From contig NW_019775466.1 in assembly GCF_001039355.2 (NCBI RefSeq), positions 94,849 through 126,869 on the forward strand: a stretch of DNA of 32,021 bases. The letters are read 5' to 3'. Position numbers and translations under genes: made by a program. This document shows, piece after piece, positions 31,931-32,021 of the stretch (position 1 is the first letter of the stretch; every line of letters starts with the position of its first letter). Below the pieces are notes generated by a model that searched no databases, was not told the origin of the DNA, and saw only the letters and a list, made by a program, of their open reading frames with translations. This DNA is from Lingula anatina. Taxonomy: Eukaryota > Brachiopoda > Lingulata > Lingulida > Lingulidae.

Positions 31931-32021
31931 TGTACCACCAGTGTTAGCGCTGGCGGTACACATGGTTTCGGTCCCGTCCGGATCGTTCCGCCGGCTCCGC
32001 CGGACGGCTACCGTTACCGCT
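31931..32021. repeat. GC-rich nested inverted repeat at right edge
   Basis: Base composition changes sharply from AT-rich intron to GC-rich DNA. Inverted pairs are taccaccag/ctggcggta (31933-31941 and 31950-31958, one mismatch) and ccgtccgg/ccggacgg (31974-31981 and 32000-32007, perfect). It lies 30 bp after the donor of the last visible LRWD1 exon. It may be the start of an inverted-repeat transposon or fold-back element continuing beyond the window; no coding content is visible. Confidence 0.5.

Overview
The window is nuclear DNA from an animal, most likely a marine invertebrate. The evidence is spliced genes with GT-AG introns, AT-rich non-coding DNA, many microsatellites, several families of short inverted-repeat elements, and the recurring palindromes tacatgta and taggccta. 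I cannot separate mollusc, brachiopod, hemichordate or amphioxus from sequence alone; a death-effector-domain gene and a bombesin-type receptor fit any of these.

Layout. 1-~835 (-) is a 5'-truncated LINE reverse-transcriptase remnant of the CR1/Rex1 type. 4196-4600 (-) is the first coding exon of a gamma-butyrobetaine-dioxygenase-like gene; its other exons are not seen here. About 4.6-13.6 kb is mostly non-coding, with short inverted-repeat elements and a few unrecognised open stretches. 13994-15136 (+) is an intact single-exon bombesin/CCHamide-type peptide GPCR with a TATA box and CCAAT/E-box cluster upstream. About 15.1-20.1 kb is non-coding with simple repeats. 20429-22856 (+) is a three-exon gene for a 444-residue protein with a death-effector-like domain and a C-terminal region I do not recognise; its first intron holds a 291-bp fold-back element. 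Tail to tail with it lies ALKBH4 (25255-23525, -; all three coding exons, 294 residues). Head to head with ALKBH4 is LRWD1/ORCA (from about 25397 +, running off the right edge; nine coding exons assembled in phase).

Two points matter most. First, ALKBH4 and LRWD1 are a divergent pair with only 141 bp between the proposed start codons. As I recall, the same two genes are head-to-head neighbours in human, so this is probably an ancient bidirectional-promoter pair; the spacer carries ETS-like and NRF-1-like sites. Second, 25735-27641 and 27643-29551 are essentially identical and separated by a single N inside LRWD1. This looks like two overlapping contig ends that were not merged, and it falsely doubles three LRWD1 exons (four if the upstream start is wrong changes nothing in this count).

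I found no convincing new multi-gene system. The least described item is the death-effector protein with its unrecognised C-terminal half. The metabolic (BBOX-like), signalling (GPCR), apoptosis/immunity-like (DED) and chromatin/cytoskeleton (ALKBH4, LRWD1) genes do not form a pathway; only ALKBH4-LRWD1 look co-regulated.
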